From: Methylocapsa sp.
Lineage (GTDB): Bacteria > Pseudomonadota > Alphaproteobacteria > Rhizobiales > Beijerinckiaceae
Length of the DNA: 18,046 nucleotides
NCBI GenBank assembly: GCA_003162995.1
Contig: PLUZ01000359.1
Span: forward strand, 164 to 18,209
Direction: 5' to 3'
This document shows, in pieces, positions 6,757 to 12,746 of the stretch. Both the position numbers and the translations under genes were made by a program. Position 1 is the stretch's first letter, and every line of letters starts with the position of its first letter. A model generated the notes under the pieces. The model worked only from the letters and a program-made list of their open reading frames with translations, was not told the origin of the DNA and did not search any database.

Positions 6757-8078
6757 CCGGCCTCGTTAAGCTGATCCGTCGCCGGCAAACCCTCCAGAAA
6801 AGGCGTCGTTTTGGGTGTGCGCTTCCAGGTTTCGGAAGCCCCAAAAACCGTCTTCAGAATGGAGGGTGCATTTGAGAGGCTGACATAGATCATCAAGGGG
6901 ATCAGCGAAGCGAGGGTCGCGAGATAGCGCCAAAACGAGCCTCGCCGCAAGATTACATAAGGAACGAGCGTCATGCCAACCCCGATGATCAGGACCAAGG
7001 CCGTGATCGTCCCGATGCCCACCAGATAGGGGGCGAGATCGCCGCCCCGGATGACCGCGCAGAGAGCCAAGGAAAGGCAGGCGAGCGCAACGCACGGATA
7101 AAACGTCTGGATGAGGATCAGGAAACTCGCCGACAGCTTTCGCCAAATCGGCCATTTGGCCGTCCAAACCTCGCTGAGGAGCTTGCGGGCCACCTGCACA
7201 AAGCCGTTCGACCAGCGTCTTTGTTGCACCTGCCAATGCGAAACTTTTTCGGGAACGAGACCGGGCACGGCCGGCTCCATCGCAAAAATTCCGTGCCATC
7301 CGGCGATTTCGGCGCGAATGGTAAGATCGAGATCCTCGCAGAGCGAATAGCCCGCCCAGCCGCCAGCCGCCTCGATGGCCGCGCGGCGCCAGACCCCGCC
7401 GGTGCCGTTGAATTGAAATAGCCAGCCGGCACGAAAGCGCGTTGCCTGCTCAATGACGAAATGCGCATCGAACATCAGGCCCTGAGCGCGGGTCAGCCAA
7501 TTGGTCCGGTAGTTTGCGAATTCGCAACGCGATTGCACGAAACTCGCGCTTGGATCGGCGATCAAAGCGGGAACGACCGCCCGAAGCCAATTCGCTGGCG
7601 GCCGGAAATCGGCGTCGAGAACCGCGACAAAAGGGGCATCCGACTGAGCGAGACCGGCGGCCAAGGCGCCCGCTTTGTAGCCACGGCGATCCATCCGGTG
7701 CAGGTGTGAAATAAGATAGCCTTGCGCATGCAATTCACGGACGACAGCGTTGGCAATCACGGTCGTTTCGTCCGTGCTGTCATCGAGAAGCTGAATATGC
7801 AGCCTGTCTCGCGGCCAATCCAGCGCGGCGGCCGATCTCAAGCAATCCGCAACCATCGCAGGTTCGTTGAAAACCGGGATTTGCACCAGAATAAGCGGGA
7901 GACTGGCTTCGCTCAGAACCGCTGTGGAAAGGGGCTTGCCAAGCAACCTGCCGGTGCTTTGCTCAAAAATATTGATCCCGATCAGAATCAGAAAGCCGCC
8001 ACCGACAAACAGAAGCCCGCAGAAGGCGGCGAGCAAGCCGATCTCGCATCCGATTCTGAAGAGTTCCAGAAAACTCAA
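6753..8078 (-). CDS. Membrane GT2 glycosyltransferase, CslA/ceramide glucosyltransferase-like
   Basis: This inverting GT2 transferase has an N-terminal membrane helix (about 11-36), a cytosolic catalytic domain and a C-terminal group of helices (about 316-345, 350-376 and 386-403). Catalytic motifs are clear: Asp99-Asp100 in QLLDDSTDET, the metal-binding DAD (155-157), the acceptor-side ED (248-249) and QQRRW (285-289). The sequence is close in feel to plant CslA mannan synthases (LVQIPVFNE, GYKAGAL, FQFNGTGGVWR) and to processive enzymes of family GT21 type. Such enzymes glycosylate ceramide or diacylglycerol or build beta-glycans. Near the desaturase and ACP operon, a glycosphingolipid role is inferred. 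The start codon is TTG at 8078, with GGGGG about nine bases upstream. It probably has its own promoter, since a hairpin separates it from the upstream reductase gene. Confidence 0.75.
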   Translation of the reverse strand: MSFLELFRIGCEIGLLAAFCGLLFVGGGFLILIGINIFEQSTGRLLGKPLSTAVLSEASLPLILVQIPVFNEPAMVADCLRSAAALDWPRDRLHIQLLDDSTDETTVIANAVVRELHAQGYLISHLHRMDRRGYKAGALAAGLAQSDAPFVAVLDADFRPPANWLRAVVPALIADPSASFVQSRCEFANYRTNWLTRAQGLMFDAHFVIEQATRFRAGWLFQFNGTGGVWRRAAIEAAGGWAGYSLCEDLDLTIRAEIAGWHGIFAMEPAVPGLVPEKVSHWQVQQRRWSNGFVQVARKLLSEVWTAKWPIWRKLSASFLILIQTFYPCVALACLSLALCAVIRGGDLAPYLVGIGTITALVLIIGVGMTLVPYVILRRGSFWRYLATLASLIPLMIYVSLSNAPSILKTVFGASETWKRTPKTTPFLEGLPATDQLNEAG

Positions 8079-8423
8079 GCGCCAACCCCCGTAACACAGT
8101 CACTTCCGGTCTGCTGCCCTGCCCATCGCATGGGCTTGAGACTAAAAAGCGTCTTTCAACTTACGAAAGCGCCTTTAATCCTCCTGAGCCCGGCATTCGG
8201 CCCGGACTGTCTCTCGCGACGGTCAGGCGGCTGGCTGGTGCAAGCAACGGAACCCCTCATACGAGCCACAAGAATGGACTCTACTTTAACGTTGAACCCC
8301 AAAAGCACGGTTTCAACAACAAACAAATTGCAACAAATTGTTTCAGGAATTGAGTGATTGGGGTGATTAACTTTAAGAATGAGTGAAGGATCTTCCGCGG
8401 GAACGGAAGGTCATAAGGAATCG
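8079..8423. other. Gap between GT2 and reductase genes
   Basis: The 345-bp gap contains no convincing gene. It holds a terminator-like hairpin after the reductase gene (8389-8412), an inverted repeat GTTGAACC (8291-8298) and GG-T-TTCAAC (8309-8317) with one bulged base, and directly beside that a short direct repeat AACAAATTG/CAACAAATTG (8322-8340). These AT-rich elements may be the promoter or operator zone of the GT2 gene, but no convincing -35/-10 pair was found. Confidence 0.45.
8389..8412 (-). terminator. Hairpin terminator after the reductase gene
   Basis: GATCTTCCG (8389-8397) pairs with CGGAAGGTC (8404-8412) over nine positions, one of them a G-U pair in RNA, around a six-base loop. 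It lies 11 bases beyond the reductase stop. It lacks a long U-tract but suits the end of the five-gene operon. Confidence 0.5.
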
Positions 8424-9212
8424 TTAACGAATACGCTCTTCTGTTTGCGGAATGTTAACCCTGAAACGCGCCATAACTTTATCCACAAGCCGAATTGGCA
8501 GGATGCGGGAGACGCGCGCCAGCAAATACAGAGATCTCGGAAAAGCGATGACCGCCCTGCCCCGTTCGAGACCTCGTTGAATGAGGAGCGCTGCCTCACT
8601 GCCGGTCATTTCGAGCGGTTTTATGGCATCAATGCTATCGTTCAGCGGGGTCTTCACAAAGCCGGGGATAATCAGACTGACTCGCACGCCGCTGGCCTCG
8701 ATGCGGCCGCGCAAGGATTCGCTATAGGCGTGGACCGCCGCCTTCGTTGCGCAATAAGACGGCGCATAGGGCAACCCGCGCAAACCCGCGATCGAGCCAA
8801 TGAAGGCAATTTGGCCAGCTCCGCGCCCGCACATCGGTGCGATCAAGGGTTCAACCGTGTTTAAGACACCGATAAGGTTAACGCCAATAATGGCGCGGAC
8901 CGCCTGCGGGTCCTCGGCGATGTCTCCGGGGGCGAGGCCCGTTGTGATGCCCGCATTGGCAATGACGAGATCGAAGGGACGCCGTGCGTCGGCGGCCTTG
9001 ATCCATTCCGACATAGCATCTTGATCGCGCACATCCAATTGGCCGAGGCTGACGTCGGCGCCTTGCGCGCGGGCGGCGGCGGCAACATCCTCCAGCCGTT
9101 CACGGTCGCGCCCGATCAAAGACAGGGACACCCCTTGGCGCGCGTAAACCAGCGCGAGCGCACGGCCAATACCGCTCGATGCGCCGGTGATAAGGATGGA
9201 GCGTGGCTGCAT
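8424..9212 (-). CDS. Short-chain dehydrogenase/reductase, possible keto-sphinganine or ketoacyl-ACP reductase
   Basis: This is a classical SDR NAD(P)H oxidoreductase of 262 residues. The cofactor loop is TGASSGIG (9-16), followed by NAG (86-88), Asn112, the catalytic Ser140, and Tyr153 and Lys157 in SYCATK. GRDRER at 34-39 puts an arginine after strand 2, favouring NADPH. The C-terminal FPRSLYLLARVSRILP and LVDKVMARF resemble SDRs acting on lipid substrates and could form a membrane-facing helix. As the last gene of the ACP-synthase-dehydratase operon it may be the ketoacyl-ACP reductase of a dedicated elongation cycle, or the reductase that turns a 3-keto long-chain base or 3-keto ceramide into the alcohol. 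Sequence alone cannot decide. The start at 9212 is one base after the previous stop, so it is translationally coupled. Confidence 0.8.
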   Translation of the reverse strand: MQPRSILITGASSGIGRALALVYARQGVSLSLIGRDRERLEDVAAAARAQGADVSLGQLDVRDQDAMSEWIKAADARRPFDLVIANAGITTGLAPGDIAEDPQAVRAIIGVNLIGVLNTVEPLIAPMCGRGAGQIAFIGSIAGLRGLPYAPSYCATKAAVHAYSESLRGRIEASGVRVSLIIPGFVKTPLNDSIDAIKPLEMTGSEAALLIQRGLERGRAVIAFPRSLYLLARVSRILPIRLVDKVMARFRVNIPQTEERIR

Positions 9213-9213
9213 T

Positions 9214-9663
9214 TCAGCTGATTAGGTTTGCGTTTTTGTGCTGAACGGCCGCTTCCGCCAAAATCACAAGGTCATCGCTCCGGCCGCGCGCGGTCAACCG
9301 GAGAATGAGTTCTGGTTTTGGGACCCAAGCGCTGCGCAGGACACGGCCCATTACGCGAATGCCATCGCCTGCCAGCACCGGCCGCAGAAACTTAGCCGAA
9401 AGCCGCGAGATGAACAGATCCCGCCGCCACCCCATGATCAAGGGTTCGAAACAGGAGAGCATCAGCATGCCATGCACAGGCGGCCCGGCGAGACCTGCCG
9501 CCTTTGCTGCTTCCGGGTCGAGATGCAGGGGATTGTCGTCGCCGGAAACGGCCGCATAACGCGCGAGCGCTTCCTGCGCGAAAGGCCCGAAGTTTTGGGC
9601 GCCGATCTCATCGCCGGCCCTTGGCCAGTCCGGCGGCGGCGCCCCTGGCGCGGCGTCGATCAT
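9214..9663 (-). CDS. MaoC-like hot-dog hydratase/dehydratase
   Basis: This 149-residue protein carries the (R)-specific hydratase signature of the MaoC family: YAAVSGDDNPLHLDPEAAK with the catalytic Asp and His, followed by GPPVHGMLML. Such proteins dehydrate or hydrate 3-hydroxyacyl thioesters. The ATG at 9663 was chosen because it overlaps the stop of the preceding gene in an ATGA junction; a start at 9720 would add 19 residues inside the upstream gene. The following reductase gene begins one base after its stop. Next to the FAS1-like protein encoded just upstream, it may form a two-subunit dehydratase like mycobacterial HadAB, where one subunit holds the catalytic residues and the other shapes the acyl tunnel. 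That pairing is inferred. Confidence 0.8.
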   Translation of the reverse strand: MIDAAPGAPPPDWPRAGDEIGAQNFGPFAQEALARYAAVSGDDNPLHLDPEAAKAAGLAGPPVHGMLMLSCFEPLIMGWRRDLFISRLSAKFLRPVLAGDGIRVMGRVLRSAWVPKPELILRLTARGRSDDLVILAEAAVQHKNANLIS

Positions 9664-10112
9664 ATGTCCGTTTCCGCGACAAGCCGCACAATCCGCAAGA
9701 CGGTTTCGAGACGGGCGCAAATCTCCCCACCTGCGGTGGAAACCACCATTTTCAAAATCAGGCGCGGCGGCTTTTCACTGGCCTCGATCTCGACGTCGAG
9801 GACATAATCGGTGTTAATGTGCAGGCTTCTTTCATAGGCAAAGCTCTGCGACTCGTGAACCGGCAGAAAGCCTTCGCCGCCGGTCAATTGCAAGATCAAG
9901 CCGCGAATCGCTGGAAGCGCAAGCCAGCGGAAAGGGAAGGTGAGAGGGACGAAATCGCCGGTCCCGATGCCTCCCGTCTCGCGCAAAAACCCAGCGACCT
10001 CGCCAGGTTCAGTCCTAACCTCGATCGCGGGGAGGCGAACCGGTGCATTCTCGCCTGGCTCCGGCGCCAAGCCGGAGGCGGCCGCCGCTTGCGCAGGATC
10101 GCACGCGGTCAT
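9660..10112 (-). CDS. FAS1-like dehydratase (MaoC N-terminal hot-dog) protein
   Basis: This 150-residue protein looks like a single hot-dog domain of the FAS1-like dehydratase or MaoC N-terminal type (PF13452-like). Visible features are DFVPLTFPFRW near 53-63, VHESQSFAYERSLHINTDYVLDVEIE near 85-110 and the terminal strand ICARLETVLRIV. It lacks the hydratase signature SGDDNPLH seen in its neighbour, so on its own it may be non-catalytic. Both ends are ATGA overlaps, with the ketoacyl synthase upstream and the MaoC gene downstream, which implies coordinated translation. The best guess is the substrate-binding half of a heteromeric 3-hydroxyacyl-ACP dehydratase. A thioesterase-like hot-dog role is the main alternative; similarity is modest by eye. 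Confidence 0.6.
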   Translation of the reverse strand: MTACDPAQAAAASGLAPEPGENAPVRLPAIEVRTEPGEVAGFLRETGGIGTGDFVPLTFPFRWLALPAIRGLILQLTGGEGFLPVHESQSFAYERSLHINTDYVLDVEIEASEKPPRLILKMVVSTAGGEICARLETVLRIVRLVAETDI

Positions 10113-11332
10113 GCCGCGACGGCGCGCCGGACGATGAGGCTTGCATTAATCCCTCCAAAGGCGAAGGAATTGGTTAGGGCCGTCCTTATCGGCATGGGAC
10201 GCGCCTCGTTTGGCACCGCATCGACGGGGCATTTGGCGTCGGCCTCGCGCCAGTTGATGGTTGGCGGCGCGATATTCTCGCGAACGGCACCAATCGTCAC
10301 GACAAGCTCGAGCGCTCCGGCAGCTCCCAGCGCATGCCCATGAATGGGTTTGGTCGAGGACACCGGGAGCTTTGCCAACCGATCGCCGAAGACGATCCCT
10401 AAAGCTTCCGATTCTGTGGCGTCGTTCGCCGTCGTCCCAGTCCCATGCGCATTGACGTAATCGATTTCCCCCGCTTCAACATTGGCGTCGGTGAGGGCGT
10501 TGCGCATGCATGCGGCGGCTCCCTGCGCATCGGGCCGCACGGGATCCTTGGCGTCGGCCGAGGTTCCATAGCCGGCGATTTCAACAAGCGCTTCAGCACC
10601 CCGGGCGCGGGCGTGTTCCACTTCTTCGAGGACAAAGACCGCGGAGCCCGCGCCGAGGATCATGCCGTTGCGGCCTTTGGAAAAAGGCCGGCAGGCGTCC
10701 GGCGTGAGCACCCGCAGCGCTTCCCAGGCCAGCATCGCGCTATTGGTAACGCAGTCCTCCGTTCCGCCGACAATGGCACGGTCGACGAGCCCGGAGCGGA
10801 TGAGATGCACACCGAGTCCGATTGCCTGAGTAGCCGAGGAGCAGGCGCTCGAAACCGCGAAGCACGGCCCGGTCGATCCATAGCGGATGCTCAGCATCGA
10901 GGGGCAGGCGCTGGGAATGAGACGCGGGACCGTCAAGGGATCCGGACGCCCTTGCTCGACCAGCGTCAGATAAAGCCCGTTTTCCAAAGTATGCATGCCG
11001 CCAACCCCGGTCCCGATGATGGTGGCGGTGCGCGGACCCAACGGTTTGGCGGAGGTGAGCCCAGCCTGGGCGATCGCTTCGTCGGCGGCCACAAGCAAAT
11101 ATTGGGTAACCGGATCGCAAAAGGGCAATACGTTAGATGTAAGATACGCAGCCGGATCGAAATCCTGGACTTGAGCGGAAATCCTTATGCGGCCCCGGTA
11201 GGGCCTCGCGAAGCGCGTCTCACCGACACAGGAACGGCCATCGCGCGCGGCTTCCCAAAGGGCCGGTGCGCCGATTCCTGCAGCGGAAACAGCGCCCATA
11301 CCGGTGACGACAATACGCCGCGCGCCCGCCAT
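10109..11332 (-). CDS. Beta-ketoacyl-ACP synthase (FabF/KAS II type)
   Basis: A 407-residue condensing enzyme that extends acyl chains on ACP by two carbons from malonyl-ACP. The catalytic set is complete: Cys164 in VSSACSSATQA, His296 in VNAHGTGTTANDATES, Lys328 in SSTK and His333 in IHGHALGAAGALE. The N-terminal VVTGMGAVSAAGIG and C-terminal NSFAFGGINASLI are standard for the family. As catalytic Cys, His and His are all kept, this is an active elongating synthase rather than a chain-length factor. The ATG at 11332 abuts the ACP stop directly (TGA then ATG), and its own stop overlaps the next gene. Dedicated pairing with the preceding ACP suggests a specialised acyl chain rather than housekeeping fatty-acid synthesis. 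Substrate chain length cannot be read. Confidence 0.88.
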   Translation of the reverse strand: MAGARRIVVTGMGAVSAAGIGAPALWEAARDGRSCVGETRFARPYRGRIRISAQVQDFDPAAYLTSNVLPFCDPVTQYLLVAADEAIAQAGLTSAKPLGPRTATIIGTGVGGMHTLENGLYLTLVEQGRPDPLTVPRLIPSACPSMLSIRYGSTGPCFAVSSACSSATQAIGLGVHLIRSGLVDRAIVGGTEDCVTNSAMLAWEALRVLTPDACRPFSKGRNGMILGAGSAVFVLEEVEHARARGAEALVEIAGYGTSADAKDPVRPDAQGAAACMRNALTDANVEAGEIDYVNAHGTGTTANDATESEALGIVFGDRLAKLPVSSTKPIHGHALGAAGALELVVTIGAVRENIAPPTINWREADAKCPVDAVPNEARPMPIRTALTNSFAFGGINASLIVRRAVAA

Positions 11333-11602
11333 TCAGTTTTTTTCTTTGATGATGTAGGCGGCGATGGCGTCAATTAAATCGCGAATGTTCTTTGCCTCAT
11401 GGAAAGGGCCATCCATCGGAATATAGACGTCGAATTTTTCCTCGATGGCCGTCAAAATCATCACGATGTCGATCGATTTCAAATCCAGGCTTTCAATCGT
11501 CGCATCCAAAGTTGCTTTCTCGCGGTCAACCATTCCTTCCTTGACGATCACGTCGATGATCTGATTGGCAAGCTCGGTATGATCGAGGGCCTTCGTTTCC
11601 AC
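11333..11602 (-). CDS. Specialised acyl carrier protein
   Basis: An 89-residue acidic carrier protein. The 4'-phosphopantetheine serine is most likely Ser43 in DLKSIDIVMIL, which aligns with the DSLD block of E. coli ACP; the following TAIEEKFDVYIP matches ALEEEFDTEIP. The usual aspartate before the serine is replaced by lysine, which is unusual for a holo-ACP-synthase site and hints at a specialised carrier. It is the first gene of the coupled operon with the ketoacyl synthase, dehydratase pieces and reductase. The GTG start at 11602 is supported by an AAGGAG site six bases upstream. It may feed acyl-ACP to the spt-like enzyme, as a dedicated ACP does in the Caulobacter sphingolipid pathway; that link is inferred. 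It is not like the rhizobial lipid A carrier AcpXL as I recall it. Confidence 0.85.
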   Translation of the reverse strand: METKALDHTELANQIIDVIVKEGMVDREKATLDATIESLDLKSIDIVMILTAIEEKFDVYIPMDGPFHEAKNIRDLIDAIAAYIIKEKN

Positions 11603-11608
11603 CGATTA

Positions 11609-11614
11609 CTCCTT
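11609..11614 (-). promoter_or_regulatory. Ribosome binding site of the ACP gene
   Basis: On the minus strand a full AAGGAG sits six bases ahead of the GTG at 11602. It decides the start in favour of this GTG and implies strong translation initiation for the first gene of the operon. Confidence 0.75.
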
Positions 11615-11695
11615 GCAAATGACCAAAAGGCCTGGACGTCGCGCCCCGGCTCTCCGGAGCCTGCCGCGAGACATTGATCAAGCGGCACGCGCGGA

Positions 11696-11724
11696 ATTCT
11701 ACGCCGATCAAACACAACTATCCA
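11696..11724 (-). promoter_or_regulatory. Possible promoter of the ACP operon
   Basis: Read on the minus strand, TGGATA (11719-11724; 4 of 6 to TTGACA) and TAGAAT (11696-11701; 5 of 6 to TATAAT) are 17 bases apart. The -10 box ends about 94 bases before the ACP start codon. Spacing is ideal but the -35 box is weak, so this is tentative. Confidence 0.35.
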
Positions 11725-11883
11725 GCAATGCCGGTCAGCGGCGTGACGCAACACCCCATGCCTGCACTAGCCGGGGGGCCGGCGCGGACAGCCAACAGAG
11801 GCTAGAGAAATTGGTTAGACCAATCCGCGATGGAAATAAAGACCCCGTGCGCGGTACTGCACCGCCGGTCTCCATTGACCCGG

Positions 11884-11958
11884 CCATGATCGGTTCAAGT
11901 GCGGCCGCTCATTGTCTCTATCTCTTTGTTTTCTCGTATGATCTTAAGATCATACGAG
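11884..11958 (-). repeat. Dispersed hairpin repeat, copy 3 (inverted, short hairpin)
   Basis: On the minus strand this 75-bp stretch has the tail of the repeat at 2602-2702: AAAACAAAGAGATAGAGAC, ATGAGCG, then CTTGAACCGATCATGG. The hairpin is reduced to a 26-bp perfect palindrome (11933-11958) of the form CTCGTATGATCTT followed by its exact reverse complement, so the central loop of copy 1 appears deleted. It is the only copy in the opposite orientation. Confidence 0.75.
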
Positions 11959-11996
11959 CTTGCTGGAGGAGCAGCATCGCCTGTCCATAGGCGAAA

Positions 11997-12015
11997 CCGG
12001 ACTTTTCGTGTCCGG
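11997..12015 (-). terminator. Hairpin terminator after the L,D-transpeptidase gene
   Basis: CCGGAC (11997-12002) and GTCCGG (12010-12015) form a GC-rich 6-bp stem with a 7-base loop, 21 bases past the stop on the minus strand, followed by TTTCG. It fits a weak intrinsic terminator. Confidence 0.4.
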
Positions 12016-12036
12016 GCCTAGAGGATTTATGGCCTT

Positions 12037-12585
12037 CTACGGAATCGCGACGACCGGCGTCCCTACCTCGACGCGATGAATGAGGTCGATCACATCTTCA
12101 TTATACATTCTGATGCACCCATAGGAAGCGGCTGTACCAACGGATCTACGCATGCTCGCCGTAGTTCCGTGGATCGCGACTTCGGAAAGGTTCAAGGTGA
12201 TCGCGGCAGCACCCATTGGGTTTCGCGGCGAGCCTCCGGGGATGACCGATGAAAGATGCGGATGATCTCGCCGCACGACGTCGGGAGCTACCCATGCGGG
12301 CGAGAAGTACTTGCCTTGCACAAAGGTTGAACCCTGCCACGCCTTGCCTGCCCGGCCGATGGCGATCGGATAGCGAACCGCTGTCCCGGTCCCCGTGGTG
12401 AAATAGAGCCTCCGCTCGCTTTGCTTTATAACGATCGTGCCGGCGGGATAGCTCTGTGAGAACGCGACAAACTCACGCGCGCTCGCCTCTCCTGCCGTCA
12501 CCCAAGTTGCCAAGCTCACAAAAAGAGCGATGATGAATCGAATTGTGTTGGCCGAGCGGCCAAGCATTATGCGCTGCTTATACAT
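12037..12585 (-). CDS. Periplasmic L,D-transpeptidase (YkuD domain)
   Basis: The enzyme makes 3-3 cross-links in peptidoglycan or attaches proteins to it. The YkuD catalytic pattern is clear: His139 in VAIHGTTA and Cys157 in ASYGCIRMYNEDVIDL, with RNPMGAAAITL before it. An N-terminal hydrophobic segment (residues 16-32) ending in ASA at about 36 is a Sec signal peptide, so the domain is periplasmic. The remaining roughly 146 residues are just one YkuD domain with no LysM or peptidoglycan-binding module. A second ATG at codon 7 is also possible as the start. It appears to be monocistronic, with a hairpin downstream and 161 bp between it and the acs stop. Alphaproteobacteria usually have many such paralogues, so the particular role is not defined. 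Confidence 0.88.
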   Translation of the reverse strand: MYKQRIMLGRSANTIRFIIALFVSLATWVTAGEASAREFVAFSQSYPAGTIVIKQSERRLYFTTGTGTAVRYPIAIGRAGKAWQGSTFVQGKYFSPAWVAPDVVRRDHPHLSSVIPGGSPRNPMGAAAITLNLSEVAIHGTTASMRRSVGTAASYGCIRMYNEDVIDLIHRVEVGTPVVAIP

Positions 12586-12746
12586 GGACGTGCCGATCGA
12601 ATACTAAATGAATCCGTGTAAGCCCAGATAAGCCGAGCCTTAGTTAATAAATATAAGACGCTACGTTCAATCGATGCGACAATCTCTGGCGATGGTTAAG
12701 TTATAGTTTCTAAGTGGCTTACTGATTACACCCCCCTTAACGTGGA

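Larger units (their letters stand above)
11603..12036. other. Gap between ACP operon and L,D-transpeptidase gene
   Basis: The 434-bp gap has no convincing gene. It contains the ACP ribosome binding site, a possible operon promoter (11696-11724), repeat copy 3 (11884-11958) and a hairpin after the transpeptidase gene (11997-12015). The stretch 11725-11883 shows nothing I can name. Confidence 0.6.

Noticed and set aside
7722..8357. A 211-codon plus-strand frame opposite the GT2 gene start
   Set aside because: It is antisense to a gene with clear catalytic motifs, and its product shows low-complexity arginine/glutamine-rich text with no family pattern.
11333..11602. Possible AcpXL of the rhizobial very-long-chain lipid A cluster
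   Set aside because: The neighbours (FAS1-like dehydratase, MaoC, single synthase) and the motif do not match the acpXL-fabZXL-fabF2XL-fabF1XL-lpxXL set, and the protein lacks the AcpXL DSLDFLDIVF block as I recall it.
11613..11990. A 125-codon plus-strand frame in the gap before the ACP gene
   Set aside because: It runs through the repeat element and ACP ribosome site, and its translation has no protein-like character.
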